This document shows, one piece after another, positions 33,703 to 45,931 of a stretch of 64,000 nucleotides of DNA. Position numbers and translations under genes: made by a program. The stretch lies in contig JARKIF010000048.1 of NCBI GenBank assembly GCA_029378245.1, forward strand, positions 62,001 through 126,000. Reading direction: 5' to 3'. The stretch's first letter is position 1. The number at the start of each line of letters is the position of its first letter. The stretch is from Roridomyces roridus. Lineage: Eukaryota; Basidiomycota; Agaricomycetes; Agaricales; Mycenaceae. The notes under the pieces are model-generated. The model was not told where the DNA came from and made no database searches. It worked only from the letters and a program-made list of their open reading frames with translations.

Positions 33703-36061
33703 ATGACCATCTTCTTCGCGCCTCTACGCCTCCCGCCGCGTCCCACAGAGCGCACCTCGCTCCTCACCGAGTTGGCCTCGTTGACACCGATTCAGTGGGC
33801 CTTTTTCTGGGTCGGATGGCTTGCGTGGACGTGCGACGCAATCGATTTCTTCTCCGTCTCGCTCAGCGTTACTGCGCTCGGTGAGCAATTTGACAGGCCG
33901 ACAACCAAGATCGTACGTCTCATACCCCCTCTCCCGTCAACTCATCCTGACTTTTTTTTTGCAGACCCAAGCTATTACCCTAACGCTCCTCTTCCGTTCC
34001 GTCGGCGCTGTCCTCTTTGGCATCTTCTCTGACCGATTCGGGCGCAAATGGCCTCTCGTATTCAACCTCCTCCTCGTCTCTGTCCTCGAGCTTGGTGCGG
34101 GCTTCACCCAGACCTTCCGCCAGTTCCTCGCCGTCCGCTCCTTGTTCGGTGAGTCGCGTTTCATCTTTCAATCTACCTTCGCATCCGACGTCGCGCGGTG
34201 CTTCTCCTTCGCGACGGCGGATCGCGAAGCTTCTCTCATTACATACCCATCATCGGCTTTCTAACACTCCCGTCTCATTAGGTATCGGAATGGGCGGTAT
34301 CTGGGGCCTAGCCATCTCCACCGGCCTCGAGAACCTCCCCGTGGGGTTGCGTGGTATCGCCTCGGGTGTCATGCAACAGGGCTACGCCGTTGGGTACCTC
34401 TTCGCCGCATGCATCTCACTCAAGCTCGTACCCGCTGTCCCCGCCGGGTGGCGCTCCCTCTTCTTCACCGCCGCCGGAATCAGCGCTTTCGGCGCCTGCC
34501 TACGCGCGCTACTCCCTGAGAGCACGACGTTCCTCAAGATGCGCGAGGCGGCGAGGGAGCATGGGGTTGTTAGTGAGGCGCAGAAGACGAAGCAGTTTGT
34601 GAGGAGTACGTGGGAGATGCTCAAGCAGCATTGGGTGTTGGCGATTTACATGTGCTTGCTCATGACTGGTGCGTTCTCCGTCCTTTCTTTAGATCGAATT
34701 GACACGAACGCCCTCAGGCTTCAATTTCTCCTCGCACGGCTCGCAGGATCTGTATCCGACTTTTATGCATGCGACGAAAGGATTCTCGACACACACCGCG
34801 ACGGTGGCGACTATCATTGGTAACTGCGTGAGTCTCATTCTCTCATCTTATCTCTGTCGTCGAGGCGGCGATGCGGACTTGAATGTGGATTTCGTCCTTG
34901 GCTATGCAATCTCTGCGTGCCTGGCCGTTTCGTCGGCCGGTTGAAGCGTAGCTCGCACGCTCCGGGCGCACACGCTTTGACATCCCGACCCACCTACTTT
35001 TCCTTCCTCGGTCTCACGCCCCGGGCGTCCACACGCTAGACGTCTCACGCCCACGTCGGCTTGTCGGCGGACGTGCTGCGGACGGAGAGCCGGGTAGCGG
35101 CACGCACCCATATGGGCAGAATTTCTCCTCCATTCCATTCCTTCGGCTCGCCGAGGGCGGATTGGGAGATCCGCCTCCATTCTTAGCTGCTTTTGACTGC
35201 TTTCCTTCTCCCGTTCTCCGTCTCCGTCTCCAGGCACTGATGTCGAATTCTGTATTAGGGTGCTATCGCTGGTGGAGGTGTGGCCGGATACGCCTCGCAG
35301 TTCCTTGGACGGAGGATTACAATCATGTGCGTATTTTCTGTGCCCACGTCCTCCCACGCTGACTGTCATCCACAGCGTCTTCACCCTCCTCATCGGCTGC
35401 TTCATCCCCCTCTGGATCATTCCTTCCAGCTTCAGCGCCCTCGCGGCGGGCGCGTTCTGTATCCAGTTTGGTGTGCAGGGTGCTTGGGGTGTGGTGAGTA
35501 ACGTCCATCTCTTCATCGACCTGACTGACACCGACGCCTCGCAGATCCCCATCCACTTGACGGAGCTCTCACCCCCTGCTTTCCGTGCGACTTTCCCCGG
35601 CGTGGCGTACCAAATTGGGAATATGATCTCGTCGACGGCGGCGCAGATTGAGGCTAGTGAGTGTCGATCTTCCCCTCGTCGTCGTCTCCCCGCTGATCAA
35701 CCCTTCTCTACAGCCGGCGGTGACAACTTCAAGACCATCGTCCACGGCCAGCTGACGCCCGATTACGCCAAGGTGCAGGGTATCCTCATCGGCGTCGTGT
35801 GCGCGTTTGTGCTCATTATGACTATTATTGGGCCCGAGTGCGTATCATTCCCTTCCCACTATGGCCATCCCATGCACCTTGCTGATACCACACCCCAGGA
35901 GTCACGGCTCGCACTTTGAGAAGCACCGTGGTGCGTTTGATGAAAGTGGAGGTCGGGACGACGCGTATATCGAGGATGAACTTGAGGAGGGTGTGACGAG
36001 GAGGGATGCGGAGGGGAAGGGGAGTGAGGAGAGGTTGAGTACTGAGAAGGCTTCGGCGTGA
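33703..36061 (+). CDS. JEN1: JEN1-type monocarboxylate (lactate/pyruvate) proton symporter, MFS
   Basis: Nine exons keep frame: 33703-33912, 33965-34148, 34282-34668, 34718-34827, 35259-35326, 35376-35493, 35545-35656, 35714-35837 and 35899-36061. The protein is a twelve-helix major facilitator. It carries FGIFSDRFGRKWPLV (the MFS loop 2-3 motif) and NFSSHGSQDLYPT, which fits the JEN-family signature Nxx[S/T]HxSQDxxxT exactly, as well as FRATFPGVAYQIGNM near TM11. Yeast Jen1 imports lactate, pyruvate and acetate with protons at the plasma membrane. The C-terminal tail is charged and cytoplasmic (DDAYIEDELEEGVTRRDAEG). Intron 4 is 431 nt, several times longer than the other introns (about 50-130 nt). 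All helices appear intact. Confidence 0.93.
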
Positions 36062-37264
36062 AAATGTCGAGAGACAGAGATAGTGTATTATTATGACCTT
36101 ACGAGGATACATGCCTAGCGGTGGTAGGTAGGATATCCCGAGATGTACGCACGCGATGATTTTTTTTGCTTTTGTTTTCGATTTGGGTCATGGGTTTGTG
36201 GATGGAAGCGTCTGGATTGAGGAGCTCGAGTCGAGTGAATGTGAGCGTGATAAAATGACGTTGCCTGCGGCCTGTGGCCCCGCCCTGCAATAAAACTGAG
36301 GCGGCCATGCGCCATCTGAAGCTTTGAGTTACTGTCGCTAAGTGCGTAACGAAACGCTCCGCATTAAATTGATCATACCGCCTGGTGTCCAGCATGAACT
36401 TGGCCAACCTTCGAGGGTCATAATATACACCCTACAATACACCAGTCCATAGAAAATCCGGGGGCCACATGCAGCACTTGCAGAGAGGGAGACCAATATT
36501 TCGTCATTGTGGAATTACTACTTTTAGGGTGTACCGAAAACGGCGCCTAGTGGCGTGCTCATTGGACTTCGGTGCTCACAGATTGTACATGGGGGCCTTG
36601 CTTAGGTTCCATTCATTGCCTCAAGGCAAAGTGTTGGGGTCCCAACAACGCGGCCGTGGTGAGCGCCCGTTTCATCCACCATATCTGGTGATGCACCAAA
36701 AACGGGAGATTTTCAAAGATTGGGCCGTAAATCATGAGCCACTGACTCTGGATACTAGATATTTGGTACACGTAGGATTGGGATACTTAGTGGGCAGCCC
36801 CCACAAAATTTCCCGCGGCATGCCGGCGATCAACGCGTCAATGGCACTCGTGATTTCGGTACACCCTCGATTTCGTTACACCCTTAGCGACAGTATCGAA
36901 CATCGGGAGTTGTTGTACCACGAGCGCCTGGGGCTGCGTGCGTCTCATACCAAACTCGATCTCTCGCAAGGGAGACAAAAAAACTGTTTGCAATAGTTCT
37001 GAGTTCCGATAAATACTTGTCCACTGGACCGGATAGTTACTTGTCTTGAAGTTGAAGTTGTGCGCGCTCAAGACTGCGATCCAGAGGAAAATAAACCAAG
37101 TACTCGAGTATCAAGTTGGGGTGAAGGATAATCTGTCAATAGATAAGGTTCACGGAGCGGGTTATCTTTGACGGCGTCTACGAATTCGACACAGTGATAC
37201 TTGGAATGAAAGATCTCGAGGCTGGACGCCCGGCTCTCCGGACTCGGACAAGTAATTAAATTGA
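36062..37264. other. Intergenic with a possible degenerate inverted-repeat element
   Basis: An open frame of 175 codons at 36469-36996 has no family features. AGGGTGTACCGAAA at 36526-36539 is repeated inverted at 36854-36867 and, less exactly, at 36871-36886, bracketing about 360 bp. No matching target duplications were found, so this is only a candidate non-autonomous element. Confidence 0.4.
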
Positions 37265-38510
37265 TCCACAACAGGCACTTAGGGAACTTCACGAAGCAAA
37301 GCAGGCGTATCATCCGTTCTTTAAGATTATGGCTCCATCACTGTTTGTGCTTCCCCATTTGTATAATCTCTTTTTGTTTCCCTCTCCCGTCCTGCTGTGA
37401 AACCAGTGCCCTTTCCACAGCTCTTTCATGAATTTCTCCCACGAGAGCCCCTTCTTTTTCCTGATCGAAGCTGTGGTTCAACAGCATTGCAAAGTTATAC
37501 CCGCCGGCTCGACGCGACGCGTCCATGCCGAGGGCTGCGCATCACTCTTGGACTTGAGGAATTTTTGCCAAACTGGGTTCCTTCTGGGCTGCCGACAGGT
37601 CTCATGGTAAGCATTGACTGACAATCAACTCGCGATCGGCGAGAACGCGCGTTGTTGGGCCCGGCTGTTCTCCACAGCAATGTTTACCACAATAGATCTT
37701 CTCGGGGCACAGGCTTCGCCGTGGCCACGCGTTCGGCAACCATCTCATATAAACCTCAAGAACTGAATTGAGCTCTACCCCACCATTCCTTCCCTCCTTC
37801 CCTCCCGCCGTCTCACTCTTCAAATAGGCTGAAGATGTCCCATATCCATTTGTTCATTCTCCTGTGTCTGCACTGACGGCGACGCACATGTTCCTTCCCT
37901 CATCCCTATCTACTACCGGTCGCGGCGGTGGTTGTTGGCTGGTTGCTCTTGGATCCCTCCTACTGAACTGGGCCTCTGCTGCCGGCAATGCGGCGCTACT
38001 GTCGTTCATTTCGCTCGGTCCCTTGAACCTCGGCTTTGAGTATCCGTCATCGAACAATGAACACCGGCTCCACTTCCTCGCCATTCCGTCTTGATACTGC
38101 ACTGTTGTCTACCCGGTGCATGTGCTCTTGGTCTACTGGTACTCTCGCCCGCTGCTCGCCGTGCTGAGGAGATTGAGCGTATCAAACCAGACGAATCACT
38201 GTCGGAAATCCCAGCTTCAAATCCCGCCACCATTGGTGACCATCAGCAACGACCGTCTACTGGGGCTCCATGTTTCTCATTTTGCGCGCATATTCTACCC
38301 ATTCATTACCCGCATCAAGCGTAGGGAGGTTGGATTGCGGGGTGGGCACATGTTGAAAGGGATTTGTCCGTCAATGCCTTGAGCTTTCACTGATATGATG
38401 TTTGTACTGTTTCAGTTGTGTTGAAATTGGATATCTTCATTCTGTCCCCACTTTTGGCGTGGTTCCTCAAAAATGCCGGAGCGAAGCGGAGGCATGTCTT
38501 GTCAGGCAAA
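37265..38510. repeat. Dispersed repeat, copy 2 (uninterrupted)
   Basis: Matches 20-1120 plus 2655-2780 in order and orientation, with no counterpart of the 1.5-kb insert. A CATATAAAC TATA-like box is conserved at 37746. It ends in the GGAGCGAAGCGGAGGCATG block and is followed by GGGAGCCTCCTCAACAACTC. No coding frame is conserved. Confidence 0.75.
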
Positions 38511-38856
38511 ACAACTTATTCAACTTGGGCGACGGGAGCCTCCTCAACAACTCCCCGTAGGCGCGCCTAAGTAAAGCATGTTGGCATCATTCTTCAAGTT
38601 CTAACGCACTGATCATTCATTCTACCTGCCTCCGGGTTCATCATATATATTGGTATCCACGGAGAGCACCTAAGAGCGTGCCGAGCGTACACGATCACAA
38701 CAAATGGGCCGGATTGATTCCGGGATCAGAATGCCGGCGGCGCGCGTGTAACACGGTATCATTATGGGTACCGAAGAAAAGTAGAGATAAAACACGCCCG
38801 CGGTATATAGTGGCTGTAGCTGTACCGGATAAAACTAGTAAAAAAGACCACCGGCT
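38511..38856. other. Intergenic downstream of the GMC gene
   Basis: No gene recognised between the repeat and the stop codon of the minus-strand oxidoreductase at 38857. Confidence 0.5.
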
Positions 38857-41141
38857 TCAAGGCCAAGTCGCCTTGATGAGATCAGAGCCCCGCTCCGCAA
38901 ACGCATACGTCGGCGCCATCGTGTGGCCACTGATGACAAACGGCTGGATATGTTCAGTTAATACACAACCCCACTCGAATCGGGAATTCAACGTACCATC
39001 ACCGACGCATCAATCACTCGAATCCCCCTCGCCTTCTTCAACAAGAGATCCGGATCAACGACACCCCACAGGGCGCCTCTCGGCGACATGGACGCTGTCC
39101 CCACCGGGTGTTGATTGCACAGTACGGATTCTCGGATGTACGCCTCCATTGCAGTATCAGAGCCCGAGTTCAGAGCTGTCGACAGTGATCCAAGGGGCTG
39201 CATCACGTAGCCTTCCCATGCCGGCGCCGAGAGGAAGAGCAGCATCCGCTTTAAAGCGTATGCCATCGCTTGCAGGTCGAAGGGCTCGGCAAAGATTTTT
39301 GGGTCGATTACGGGGAGGTTCCATGGCGAAGGGTCGGTTTCGTTCAGCGTCACGGAGCCGCCTACCATGTGGATAATTGTAAGTGGGCCGTGATTTGTGA
39401 TATGATGGCAACTTACGGCTAGCAGACGAGACGACGGCAGCTTGAATACTCAAGAAATGCCCGCCGCCAGCCGGAATCGGGGTCTCCAGGCCTATACCAG
39501 CCGTAAACTCGAGCTCGATGTGCGGCGTATTCGGACCAGCGGCCGGATCCTTGAAGTCACGCAGGATCGAGGAATTGTTCGGCAGTCGGAGGAAAGCGAC
39601 ATGGGCGCTGGAAGAGCTGACGAGCGGGCCAGTCTTTGTCTTGTTCCACTCGCCCAAATTGATGTTGAGCTGCGTCGCGTTGAGGTTATATGTTTCGTAA
39701 CTCAGTGTCGTATTGGCGAACCAGCTGTTGGAGACGAGTCGCTGCTCGGTCATGTTCTGGCCGACGCTGGGGAGGTCTACGAGCGGGGTGATACCGATGC
39801 GTTTCAGCGTTGTGGAGTTGCCGATGCCAGATTGGAGTAGGATCTGCGGCGTTGAGAGGGAGCCGGTGGAAAGGATGACTTCCTTGGAGGCGGTGACAGT
39901 GTGGAGGGCTAACCAAGCAAGTAAGAGCCTAGATCAATGGTCAACGAGATAAAACTACACTCACCCTTGAAATCCTGGGAGAATTCAACCCGGTTGATAT
40001 GTATTGGGCTGCCCTCAGTTCGGCTCTTCGCTGGGAGGACCCGGGTGACCTGGGTGTTGACTAACACATCCAGGTTTCGCCGATTGATGAACCTTTCCGC
40101 TAAATACGAAGATGCCGAGGAGCTGCGCATCCCTACCGGTCGATCAGTTTCAACGTCTTTTGAGAGGGAACCAGAAGCATGCCTCCGCCGATAGTTGTCT
40201 GCGTCCACGCAAGACCAATCGGATTGCCCCCGTTATAGTCTTCTATGAAGGGAAAGTCGTTCGGCAGCTGCTTGGTGGTCTTGATAACCAGGGGGAAGAT
40301 GGGCCATGCGTAGCCGGGGAGACTGACGGGATTCATTCCCTTCGTGCTATGGAATTTGGGGTTGAACTGCCCGCGGGTGTCGTGATTGTCCGCTGGTGGG
40401 CTCCATTTTTCGTTCTATTGCACCCCGACATGGTCAGTATCAATGAAAGAATACCATAAACGAGCGTGACCTTGAAGAAGTACGGCATCATCGCATCCCA
40501 CCCCCAGCCGGGGTCCCCGCTGACTTTGGCAAATCGGTTGAAATCGTCCGCACTCCCGCGGGTGTACCACATCTCGTCTGAAGTTCTGTTTCAGCTGTCG
40601 ATCTCCCTTGGTCAAACGGATAACGCACTAATCCCAGTTGAGCCACCTAGCATCTTCCCTCTAGGGAATCCCGGAACCCTATTGTTTGCTCCGGGCTGTG
40701 GGACGGTGTTGTATTTCCTAGACCTGCATGAGACCTAAGTATCTCGTGCAACAAGGAAATACACACCAAGTATAAGGCGAGGTGGGAGCGAAGAGGGCTC
40801 CGGCAAGCGCCGGGACTTGCTCGTCCAGGATGCCGAGATTTCTTCGTGGGATAGTCAGCCATGGTGGATGAGCAAAGAAAGGTAGGCTTACGACAGCCCG
40901 GCTTCGATGACGAGAACCGACCACAGAGCATTCTCGGATACGCGATTGGCTACTACGTTCCCCGCGGCGCCGCCTAGTTGTCTGCGATTGAGCAGCTGCA
41001 CCGTCCAAACAATTGAAAGGACACTTGCCTCCGACGATCACAAAATCGTAGTTGCTTCTCGGCAGATCAGCGACGTTGAAGTAGAGTTTTCCGTGAGCCA
41101 CAGAGAGGGCGGAGAGCAGGAGGAGGACAGCTGACTCTCAT
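38857..41141 (-). CDS. Secreted GMC oxidoreductase, aryl-alcohol-oxidase type
   Basis: Multi-exon minus-strand flavoenzyme. Readable blocks in order: VLLLLSALSVAHGKLYFNVA (signal peptide end), YDFVIVGGGAAGNVVANR (FAD-binding GxGxxG), VLVIEAG, PRGKMLGGSTGISAL (GMC signature 1), YTRGSADDFNRFAKVSGD, NPVSLPGYAWPIFPLV, ASKEVILSTGSLSTPQILLQ (GMC signature 2), CNQHPVGTASMSP (catalytic His), RVIDASVMPFVISGHTMAPT (second active-site His) and AERGSDLIKATWP at the stop, 38857. Enzymes of this type oxidise aryl alcohols and release H2O2 for lignin-degrading peroxidases outside the cell. The problem is the start: the only nearby ATG (41141) is one base out of frame with the signal-peptide frame, which otherwise begins with GTG. 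Either a splice was missed or a one-base lesion disables the start. Confidence 0.85.
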
Positions 41142-41551
41142 CTCGCTCCCATGCGCACAATTCATCCAGTCCTCGCGCAGTCCTCGAAGCGGGGGGTTCC
41201 AAGCCTCCGATGAGAAGCATCATTGACTAATCACACAAATCTTCCGCCACTGAGTACGTAGGTCCACTAGGAGACTTACTTTCGTGGTCATCGCGACCGC
41301 GGCCGTTGACCCATCCCGATTTACCTAGGCTGGATCGATGATAGATGAAACTTATCTACCCGAGTTTCAAACACCCGTCGGGATTCGCGCCGTCCGCTGT
41401 CTTCCGCAAAAGGCAAGTTGTACGACGGACCAGGCACGCATCAAATACCACGGGCGACAACCGCGCGCGTTCACCCATTCTCTCTCCGCCCTTTCTCTCT
41501 CTCTCTCGGAGACTTCTTTCTCTCCTTCATTATTCGCTCTTCCCTTTGATC
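41142..41551. promoter_or_regulatory. Divergent promoter region with pyrimidine-rich leader
   Basis: Shared upstream region of the GMC gene (-) and the FSH hydrolase (+). A CT-rich tract (CTCTCTCTCTCTCGG and following, about 41480-41545) directly precedes the ATG at 41552, a common feature of basidiomycete core promoters and 5-prime leaders. Confidence 0.4.
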
Positions 41552-42693
41552 ATGAAGCGTGTTCTCGCTATTCACGGCCACTCGCAGTGTGCCCAGAGTC
41601 TTCGTTACAAGGTGCGTCCGCTGCCAAGTGCATAGAGGAAGCTCCACTCATGGGCCTCAGCTCTCCGCCATCGAACAAGCTTGCCAAGATACGGTCGAAT
41701 TTGGTCCGTCGTTACAAGTGCCATCTTCATTCTGCAGATCCTCATTCATCCTTCAGTCTACGTCGACGCTCCGCACATCCTCCTCGCCGTCGACCTCCCT
41801 GGCGCGGTACTCCCGGAAACGTCGGCAGTCACCATCAGCGGCCAACCTGCGCGGGCGTGGTGGCGATTCCTCTATACTATGCGCGACGTCGACGCCGTGC
41901 ACAAGTCGTTTGAGTATATCCGGAGGGTGTTGGAGGAGCAGGGGCCTTTCGATGTGAGTTTTCTCGAGGCTTGGCGTGTGTGTTTGTCCCTGACCTCCAC
42001 GCAGGGGATTCTAGGATTCAGTCAGGGAGCATCGTTTGCTGCCATGATCGTCGCACACGTTCGTGAAAGTGTACCTCTTCTTTGAGCTGCAGGGTTGACG
42101 ATTTCCATCATGTGTAGCTGGAGAACCAAGACATGCCTGGATGTCTGCTCCGAGGCGTGAATCACCCGCAGTTGTACGTTCCCTCCTCCTCCCCCCCACG
42201 TCATCCTTTCTCATAGCCCGAATCTTAAGCCAATTCGCCATCCTCATCTCGGGATTCTTCGCCCCCTGCGACGTCGTCGCCATCCCCCAAGTCCCCATCC
42301 GCACACCCTCTCTACACGTATTCGGTATTCACGACATCATGGTCAGCCCCGAGAACATGGCGCGTCTAACAACGTACTTCGAGTCCCCGCGCGTCGAAGT
42401 GCATGCCGGGGGGCATTTTATCCCGAGGACGCAGGCGTGGACCAGGTTCATCGCTGCGTATCTCCGGTCGACGGCCGATCCCTCCTTTACTGCCACGGTG
42501 GGAACAAGCCCGACACTGAAGATCTGTCGGCATGAGTTTTTGAGTATGAGGAAGAGCACTGAGGTACGCTGCCTTCTATTTCGTTCTGGCTTACCGTTGA
42601 GCTTGTGTTGATTGGATTTGGACGCTACAGGGGTTGGATGGTCGTGTGAGACCGTATACGGCTACGCCGGCTGAGATTGCTGGGACTGCGTGA
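41552..42693 (+). CDS. FSH-type serine hydrolase (alpha/beta hydrolase)
   Basis: Exons include 41552-41611, 41661-41703, 41757-41953 and 42004 onward to the stop at 42691. The protein begins MKRVLAIHGHSQCAQSL, the conserved LxLHGxxQ start of the FSH1/LovG-like family. The catalytic triad is visible: nucleophile elbow GFSQGA, acid in HVFGIHDIMVS, and histidine in GGHFIPR. Length is about 260 residues, as in the family. Fungal FSH proteins are small serine esterases/thioesterases; LovG-type members release polyketides from synthases, but here no synthase gene is nearby. The splice after HVRE near 42067 is uncertain; reading on from 42109 without a further intron keeps the frame to FAILISGFFAP. 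Confidence 0.85.
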
Positions 42694-42864
42694 TTCCGAA
42701 TAGAGCATAGTGTAGAGTGATAGACTGACTGACCGCCGAGACTTGTAGTGGTGGAAATTTGTAGCGATTGGCTTTAATTTATTTTGGTTAACTTAATTCA
42801 TTGTGCTTTTAAGGCGCGTGCTCAATCAGCCGCACAAAATCCTCGACATTTTTCTTCATCCAAC

Positions 42865-44201
42865 TCAGCGTTCCTGCATCACAGAGAACGTGCTCCTGCT
42901 GATGTCAACACAGGAGGTTTGAGCAACTTCAATCTCGCGCGCCTTCTGCGTGTTGGTCTCATCATCACGCCCGCCAACGACAATGGCCCTCGCATTCAGC
43001 AGTACCTGTGCGGCCATTCTTTGTGGAAAACGTTGATCGCGAGGAGGACAGGACATACCAACAAGCTGTTCGAGTACAACTTTCCGAGAAACCAGGCACC
43101 CACGACAAAATATTGTTTCTCCGGAAAGGCGAATGTCATGATGATTTGGAGGACGGCCCCGACGGCTTTGTAATGGATGAGCATGGCATATACAAGTATT
43201 TGCTTGAACCTGGTCGCTTACCTGTGAGAGCCCCGGTGCCAAGGGTCGCCCTAATCAATGTCGATAACCTGTTTTTCATGCGGTTCGATACAGGTGCTGT
43301 CCGGCTCAGCTGGAACAGAATGGGGTGGTGAGTGGAGAGTGCCAGATGTTCGTCTTGTTCGGAATCCTTACGTAGAAAGTCATAGCTCCTGCGATTATAA
43401 CATCGCACATGGCACTGCCTGCGAGCCACACCTATAATCGTGATAATTTTGAACGATTGCCAGAGAAGGAAACTCACAATGTACGGGTCTGGACCCTGAG
43501 CGGGGTGGTTGCCAGTCAACTTGAACGTTGAGGCTTTCGCCGTTGCTGCGGCACATTGTAACAGAGCCAGCTTTGAGATTGAATGAATTAAAAAACATTG
43601 AAATCGGCACACGGGAGCGATCCGCACCAGGATCACCATCCCCGTGACAATTTTCGAGCCAGAAAAGATATATAGCCGGGCAGCGTAGAAGATTTGAACG
43701 ATGGCAGCGATCAAGGCAGTCAGGATGGTGGCTGAAACCCATGTTGTCCACGAGGGGGCATTTGGGAAATGGCCATAGCCTGATCCAAATACGCCATCTC
43801 TAACCAAGGGTCAGTCGGTCAAATTGGAGTAGGTGGCTGCTGACGAGGAACAGCCCATCAACGTGGTGTGCAAAAGCTCCAGAATAAATACAGTATAAAC
43901 GACACTCTTTGCGATGAGCCGATCGTTTGGAAATGCACAATAGTAATGAACTGATAGGTGTTAACAAATCTTTTGAGAACTCGCTTGCAACTCACAGACT
44001 TGGACGCTCAACGAGCCCATTAGCGCAGAGTTGAGCATCATTCCCACGAGCTGTAAAGTGCGAGGTCACTGAAACAGAAATAATGACTTCAATAGGGAGT
44101 TACGTCTGGGGCTGTTCTAACACAAACGTCAGAGGACTGAAAAAAACACGAATGATGCAGGCATACAGGTCAGCAATATCGGGGGGTATCGAGGTGGCCA
44201 T
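42865..44201 (-). CDS. Seven-transmembrane DUF6534-type protein
   Basis: Minus-strand gene starting MATSIPPDIADLYAC at 44201. Segments in order: LVGMMLNSALMGSLSVQV (TM1), YCAFPNDRLIAKSVVYTVFI and LELLHTTLMGCSS (TM2), DGVFGSGYGHFPNAPSWTTW, VSATILTALIAAIVQIFYAA then RLYIFSGSK (TM3), WLAGSAMCDVIIAGAMTFYV (TM5), NRLSTLIRATLGTGALT, AVGAVLQIIMTFAFPEKQYF (TM6), GKLYSNSLLVLLNAR (TM7) and a tail after GGRDDE. The order and motifs are those of the DUF6534 family and align with the gene at 23130-24875, so the window holds two distant members. Predicted plasma-membrane protein with receptor-like topology; ligand unknown. Exon ends keep frame at LYSNSLL/VLLNAR and TGALT/AVGAV. Confidence 0.85.
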
Positions 44202-45459
44202 TGAGAATCGCGGGGTTAACTGCAGTGTTTAAATATCACGACCCAGGTGGCGTCGTTAACGTATGGTTACCAGGGCCTGACAGCGGGGTTCGTGCTTGGA
44301 ATAGCTGAGGCGCGCGGAATGAAGAGCTCCTGTCAGGGCCTGACGGGGACCTTGAAAGTTATCTCACGTCGTCGCCATGGGTCCTGGTCGTTGTATAAAT
44401 TACTTACTCAACAGTTGTGGCACACGCCGTAGTGCGATCCCAATGGATCAAAAACACGTACAACCTCGAGAGGCAGATGTATTGCTAGTTATTGCCGAGA
44501 CGGATGCTGGGATTGGGATGAGCTGATGTATGGTGCGGGAACATTGCAGAAAGCGCACAAAATCCGACTGCCCAAGTGCAGATCTCGGACGAAAAAATCT
44601 GGGCACGGCTGTAGAAGGAAATTTGAGACGCCGGCGCCGAGCAGCGGCATGGTGGAAGCTTTCAGTAATATGACCAAGGCGCACGAGTGAACAGAGGTCG
44701 TACACCCATGAATTGAGCAGCACGGGTAGAGAGAGAACGAAGAGTGCTAAGGCAGCGGGAATCTGGCTCAGCTTCTCTCACCTCGAGGCTCGGGGAATGA
44801 CCTCCCCACGCCGCTCTCGTCACAGCGGCGCCATAGGCAGAGATTTATTTTCGACCTGTCAGCAACAAGATGCAAGGCATTCCAAAGCAAGAGTGCAGCA
44901 CGCTCTCTTGCCGAAAGAACGCGCCAAGAACGTGCGCTGGACACTACAAAAAAATCTGCGACATCTGTCTGGTATTAATAAGCTGCGTTCGCGTTAGAAT
45001 CAAATTCACACCAAATATTCTAGGCCTGAAATTCGAGGACCAGAATCCGGCGGTACTGGCATCTTCTCTGCCATGGGCGACTTCCACCTCGCCTGACACT
45101 TTCAAAGTTTGCTCGGCGGGCAGTCTTCCTCTCATAACCGCGGCTGGAAAGCAACTGAACGGCTCGGTCAGGCGATAATCAATGCTTCACGATTAGACGA
45201 CTCACCGTTAGATGGATAGCCAGGTTTTGGATGTTTTCGGAAACTCTGAAAGGAAGGAAAACAGCGGCGGGAATAAAGTTATTCCCGATTTGAGATGTGT
45301 GAGGTGAAACACGGCGACCCTGCTGCCTGGAATGGCCCCATCCCTATGGTCAATGAGGTCGAACGGCGACAAGACACAGATCTCCACATGCGTGATGGGT
45401 ACGGAGTCAGAAGATCGACCAACACCGTCCTCGGAGTCTTTTTGGGAATCGGGATCTTT
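44202..45459. other. 1.2-kb stretch without a supported gene
   Basis: Short frames only. A 13-bp word CAGGGCCTGACRG occurs twice (about 44272 and 44335) near GACCCAGG/CCATGGGTC ends, a possible remnant of a small element. Confidence 0.35.
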
Positions 45460-45660
45460 ACGAATCATCAATGTGCGAGCGAACAGAACAGATTTGAGAT
45501 ATCGACAAGGATGAGGTCGATGACTTGGTCCCAGATTTCCGGCGGCAGCACTGGCGGCAAGGTGTCCGGGGTGGGGTCGACGGTTGGATGCGTTCGATGC
45601 GGCTGAGCGCACTAGGTAGAAGGGCACGAAAGCGGAGCCGACGAGTGTCGGCGGTAGAAG
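45460..45660 (-). pseudogene. F-box-like N-terminal fragment
   Basis: On the minus strand the sequence around 45547-45510 reads LPPEIWDQVIDLI, the start of the F-box-like motif common in Agaricomycete proteins (LPxExWxxIIDxI), preceded by a Pro/Thr stretch (TPTPDTLPPVLPPE by eye). The frame meets a stop soon after and no downstream leucine-rich region follows. It is best seen as a gene fragment. Confidence 0.4.
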
Positions 45661-45931
45661 CAAGAGGTTGGCAAGAGGTGAGCGATCTCTGGATCTGTCA
45701 AAATGATGTTGCTAATCAAATTGATTGATGCCGGCTTGTCAGCATAACGGCACCAGACGCGCGTCCTCAACGTGTCCTTGCTTTCGAGTCGTCCCAGCCC
45801 TACCCTCATCCAACAGATTGTCCGTCGACACGTCCAAAGGCCCCCGATCATCGGCGATCAATGCTGTGCCCGCGATCGTGACTCGGTTAGCGAGTACTTG
45901 TATGCATATGCCCCTCTCCCGAACCACCACC

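Noticed and set aside
34902..35552. 216-codon minus-strand open frame
   Set aside because: It overlaps exons 5-7 and intron 4 of the JEN1-type transporter on the other strand and has no family features.
36469..36996. 175-codon plus-strand frame
   Set aside because: No family features and it spans a candidate inverted-repeat element.
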